Part shown: piece after piece, positions 17,165 to 19,423 of the stretch
Layout: each line of letters starts with the position of its first letter
Position numbering within the stretch: the stretch's first letter is position 1
Assembly (NCBI GenBank): GCA_029059365.1
Contig: JAIDVZ010000131.1
Span: 1 to 19,423 of the forward strand
Reading direction: 5' to 3'
Source: Opitutales bacterium
Lineage (GTDB): Bacteria > Verrucomicrobiota > Verrucomicrobiia > Opitutales > JAIRKQ01
DNA length: 19,423 nucleotides
The notes under the pieces: generated by a model
What the model was told of the DNA's origin: nothing
The model's input: only the letters and a program-made list of their open reading frames with translations
The model's database searches: none
Position numbers and translations under genes: made by a program

Positions 17165-18699
17165 CGCACCTGTTGTTCAGCCCACTTATTTGCCAACACT
17201 TTTAGATCATTCTCTAGTTCAGCATCGATCATCTTTTTTTCGCGAATATTCGCCAACACCTTGGCATATTTATTCTCTGCCAAATCTTCAAGCGACTTTG
17301 CAGCTTCCGAAATCGAATCCACAGCAATGTTATCAAAATATCCATTCTTCATCATCCACAACAATAACACCTGATTTTCAACAGGTTTAGGGTGTAAAGT
17401 TGGTTGCTTGAATAATTCCACGATACGCGCACCACGACCAAGTCTCTGCTTAGTACTAGCATCCAAGTCAGACCCAAATTGTGCAAATGCTGCAAGTTCG
17501 TAATATTGCCCGAGATCGAGCTTCACTTGACCAGCGACTTGTTTAAATGCTTTTATTTGTGCTGATGATCCGACACGAGACACCGAAATTCCCACAGAAA
17601 TCGCTGGCCGAACCCCACGATTAAAAAGATCAGTATCAAGAAAGATTTGTCCATCTGTGATAGAGATGACGTTTGTCGGGATGTATGCTGACACATCACC
17701 TGCTTGAGTCTCAATAAATGGCAGTGCAGTTAACGATCCACCACCATATTTTTCATCCAACCGTGCCGCACGTTCAAGCAATCGTGAATGCAGATAAAAA
17801 ACATCCCCAGGATACGCTTCTCGTCCAGCTGGGCGCTTGAGAACCAACGAGATTTGGCGATATGCAACAGCATGTTTCGATAAATCATCATATATTATCA
17901 ACGCATCCATCCCATTTTGCATGAACCATTCACCCATTGCACATCCGGAATAAGGTGCGATGTACTGGTTAGCCGGATTTTCTGATGCAGACGCAACCAC
18001 AACAATTGTATATTCAAGAGCTTGATGTTCTTCCAGCGCCTGTATGACTTTGGCGATTGTTGAATTTTTCTGTCCAATTGCCACGTAAATCGAATATACT
18101 GGGCGGAAATTCTTATCACCTGATAATAATCCAGCACGATTAATATTCGCTTGATTGATAATCGTATCCAACGCGATTGCTCCTTTACCGGTCGCACGAT
18201 CTCCAATAATCAATTCACGCTGTCCACGACCAATTGGTATCATTGAATCAATCGCTAAAATACCGGTTTGTAAAGGTTGGTCAACCGATTTGCGGGCCAT
18301 AATACCTGGAGCCACTCTCTCCACAGGATAATATTCATCAGCCTTTATTTCACCTTTACCATCAATTGGTCTCCCAGTAGCATCGACAACTCTTCCAAGC
18401 AAGTTCATTCCAACTGGGACGGACAACAATCTGCCGGTTGTATGCGCTTCATCTCCCTCCTTTATACCGGATGTATCTCCTAAAAAAACGACTCCAACCT
18501 CATCTTCACCGAGATTAAGCGCAATTCCAAGTGCACCATTTTCAAACTCGATCATCTCATTGTACATCGCTTCCGATAGACCGTCAACGACCGCTACCCC
18601 ATCTGCTACGGATAACACGTGTCCAACATTCTTTTGGACAACCACGTTTTTAATGGCGGCTATCTCCTGCTTAATTTCTTCAAGAATCTTATCTGACAT
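17161..18699 (-). CDS. atpA: ATP synthase F1 alpha subunit (variant P-loop)
   Basis: Non-catalytic nucleotide-binding subunit of F1. It is 512 residues from the ATG at 18699. Most hallmarks are intact: [19 protein letters not shown] with the Walker B aspartates (271-272), [24 protein letters not shown], and [10 protein letters not shown] with the arginine finger. The Walker A loop, however, reads GDRATGKGA (166-174): Lys172 is followed by Gly173 where nearly all alpha subunits have Thr (E. coli Thr176). The codon is GGA in this sequence. The segment [20 protein letters not shown] is slightly longer than in E. coli. Neither the ATG nor a TTG at 18711 has a Shine-Dalgarno; the DNA just upstream even contains CCTCC. 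atpG overlaps its end; tadA precedes it, not atpH. Confidence 0.97.
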
Positions 18700-18770
18700 C
18701 CTGGAGGACAAGGATTATCAATAACAAATTTTTATCAACAAAAAATTCAAGTGATGCCCATCATCGAAAA
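18700..18770 (-). promoter_or_regulatory. tadA-atpA spacer, candidate promoter for the F1 genes
   Basis: This 71-base AT-rich gap between the tadA stop and atpA is the only place in the window for a promoter of atpA-G-D-C. On the minus strand TTGAAT, 18 bases, TGTTAT can be read, as can TTGTTG, 16 bases, GATAAT; neither is convincing. A TGAT-GGGC-ATCA mini-hairpin lies just after the tadA stop but is too short to call a terminator. Confidence 0.22.
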
Positions 18771-19280
18771 TTAACCATCATTTCGGTTCTGTAGCCGCTT
18801 TTCTTCAAAAAAACACTGTAAGAGGCGCAAACAATCATCTCGCATTACCCCACTCGATACTTTCGGCCGATGATTGAACCCACTTAGTGTTTGCATCGAT
18901 AGACAACCTCCTAAGCAACCCATTTTGTTATCTGGAACCGCGTATACTACACGACCGACTCGTCCAATAATCATCGCCCCAGAACACATCGGACATGGCT
19001 CCTTCGTCACAAATATTGTAACATCGTTCAATCGCCAATCCCCAACTGCGCGTGCAGATTGTGTGATCGCCAACATCTCAGCATGTGCACTCGGGTCATT
19101 CAATGTTATTACTGAATTATGACAGCTCGCAATTACCTCGTCATGAAGTACCGCAACTGCTCCAATTGGGGTTTCACCAGCCTCCCAAGCCAACAATGCC
19201 TCGTTGTACGCCAGTGACATGTAATACTCGTCATTTAACAACAACCGCGATGGAGATTTTTTCTGAAACGGGCAATTCAT
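18771..19280 (-). CDS. tadA: tRNA-specific adenosine deaminase
   Basis: Deaminates adenosine 34 of tRNA-Arg to inosine. The cytidine/deoxycytidylate deaminase zinc site is visible: His66-Ala-Glu68 (HAE, Glu being the proton shuttle) and PCPMC with Cys95 and Cys98. EAGETPIGAVAVLHDEVIA, SAHAEMLAI and DWRLNDVTIFVTKEPCPMCSGA match TadA rather than other deaminases. The length is 169 residues from the ATG at 19280, close to E. coli's 167. A TTG at 19319 would add 13 residues without counterpart and was not chosen. The C-terminus has LSGFNHRPKVSSGV as usual. It is upstream of atpA on the same strand with a 71-base gap. Confidence 0.93.
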   Translation of the reverse strand: MNCPFQKKSPSRLLLNDEYYMSLAYNEALLAWEAGETPIGAVAVLHDEVIASCHNSVITLNDPSAHAEMLAITQSARAVGDWRLNDVTIFVTKEPCPMCSGAMIIGRVGRVVYAVPDNKMGCLGGCLSMQTLSGFNHRPKVSSGVMRDDCLRLLQCFFEEKRLQNRNDG

Positions 19281-19393
19281 TCTCGATGCATAAACAACAA
19301 AAAAATTAGTAAATTTCAATTTAAATAACTTGACCGTTTCTGTTATTCAGCTAGCTAATGTGCGATGGTCGCCGATTCGATGTCTCCCAGACA
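19281..19393. other. Short gene-free contig edge upstream of tadA
   Basis: No gene can be assigned in this 113-base stretch. On the minus strand a frame entering from the right edge stops at a TGA after about 14 codons (ending HRIGDHRTLAS), which could be the tail of an upstream gene, but it is too short to judge. At 19380-19394 there is a perfect inverted repeat ATGTCT-CCC-AGACAT touching the adapter remnant, so the last bases before the adapter may be partly artefactual. Confidence 0.4.
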
Positions 19394-19423
19394 TGTCTCT
19401 TATACACAACTCCGAGCCCACGA
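19394..19423 (+). other. Nextera-type sequencing adapter remnant (not genomic)
   Basis: The last 30 bases begin TGTCTCTTATACACA and end CTCCGAGCCCACGA. This is the Illumina Nextera transposase adapter (Tn5 mosaic end plus index-side extension), with one mismatch: A at 19409 where the adapter has T. It shows that the window ends at a contig end that was not trimmed. Confidence 0.93.

Noticed and set aside
18756..18769. Terminator hairpin after tadA
   Set aside because: The stem is only four to five base pairs with a minimal loop, and the T run is displaced.
19394..19412. Tn5/IS50 mosaic end, hence a transposon
   Set aside because: The mosaic end is followed directly by the Nextera index-side sequence, so it is a library adapter.

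Overview
The window is about 19.4 kb of gene-dense, roughly 40% GC (judged by eye) bacterial chromosome. Every protein reads cleanly in the standard bacterial code. A YjgP/YjgQ (LptF/LptG) permease indicates an outer membrane with LPS. The biotin carboxyl carrier - biotin carboxylase - Asp23/Gls24 order is otherwise a Firmicutes-like arrangement. That mixture, the EF-P N-terminus (MASPTDIRKG, HRTQGRQAGF) and the CdsA signature variant remind me of Verrucomicrobiota, perhaps Opitutae. This placement is from memory and tentative. No stretch over 300 bases lacks a gene; the longest gene-free stretch is about 120 bases.

Layout, left to right. Bases 1-2862 (minus): HIT-family protein, accB, accC, an Asp23/Gls24 protein and the first 23 codons of a further gene that leaves the window. 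Bases 2929-5149 (plus): a compact, overlapping folate cluster folE-folP-folB-folK. Bases 5136-6324 (minus): clpP followed by efp. Bases 6447-8093 (plus): tRNA-Leu(CAG), uppS, cdsA, then a possible terminator. Bases 8155-19280 (minus): one long co-directional block, tadA, atpA-atpG-atpD-atpC, leuS, an LptF/LptG permease, a PfkB-family sugar kinase, tmk, holB. Many junctions in this block overlap or are only a few bases apart.

Functionally this is core metabolism: initiation of fatty-acid synthesis (AccB/AccC), dihydropterin synthesis, undecaprenyl-PP and CDP-diacylglycerol synthesis for the envelope, LPS export, the catalytic F1 part of ATP synthase, translation (LeuRS, EF-P, TadA, tRNA-Leu), proteolysis (ClpP) and replication (Tmk, delta-prime). 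I see no mobile element, CRISPR array, toxin-antitoxin pair or defence locus, and no evidence for a new multi-gene system.

The points most worth a second look are these: an ATP synthase alpha subunit whose P-loop reads GKG instead of GKT; an F1 operon with no delta or F0 genes next to it; an EF-P with arginine at the modified loop position; an unassigned PfkB kinase embedded in an envelope/replication operon; and a clear sequencing-adapter remnant (Nextera type) forming the last 30 bases, which shows that the right edge is a contig end and not genomic DNA.
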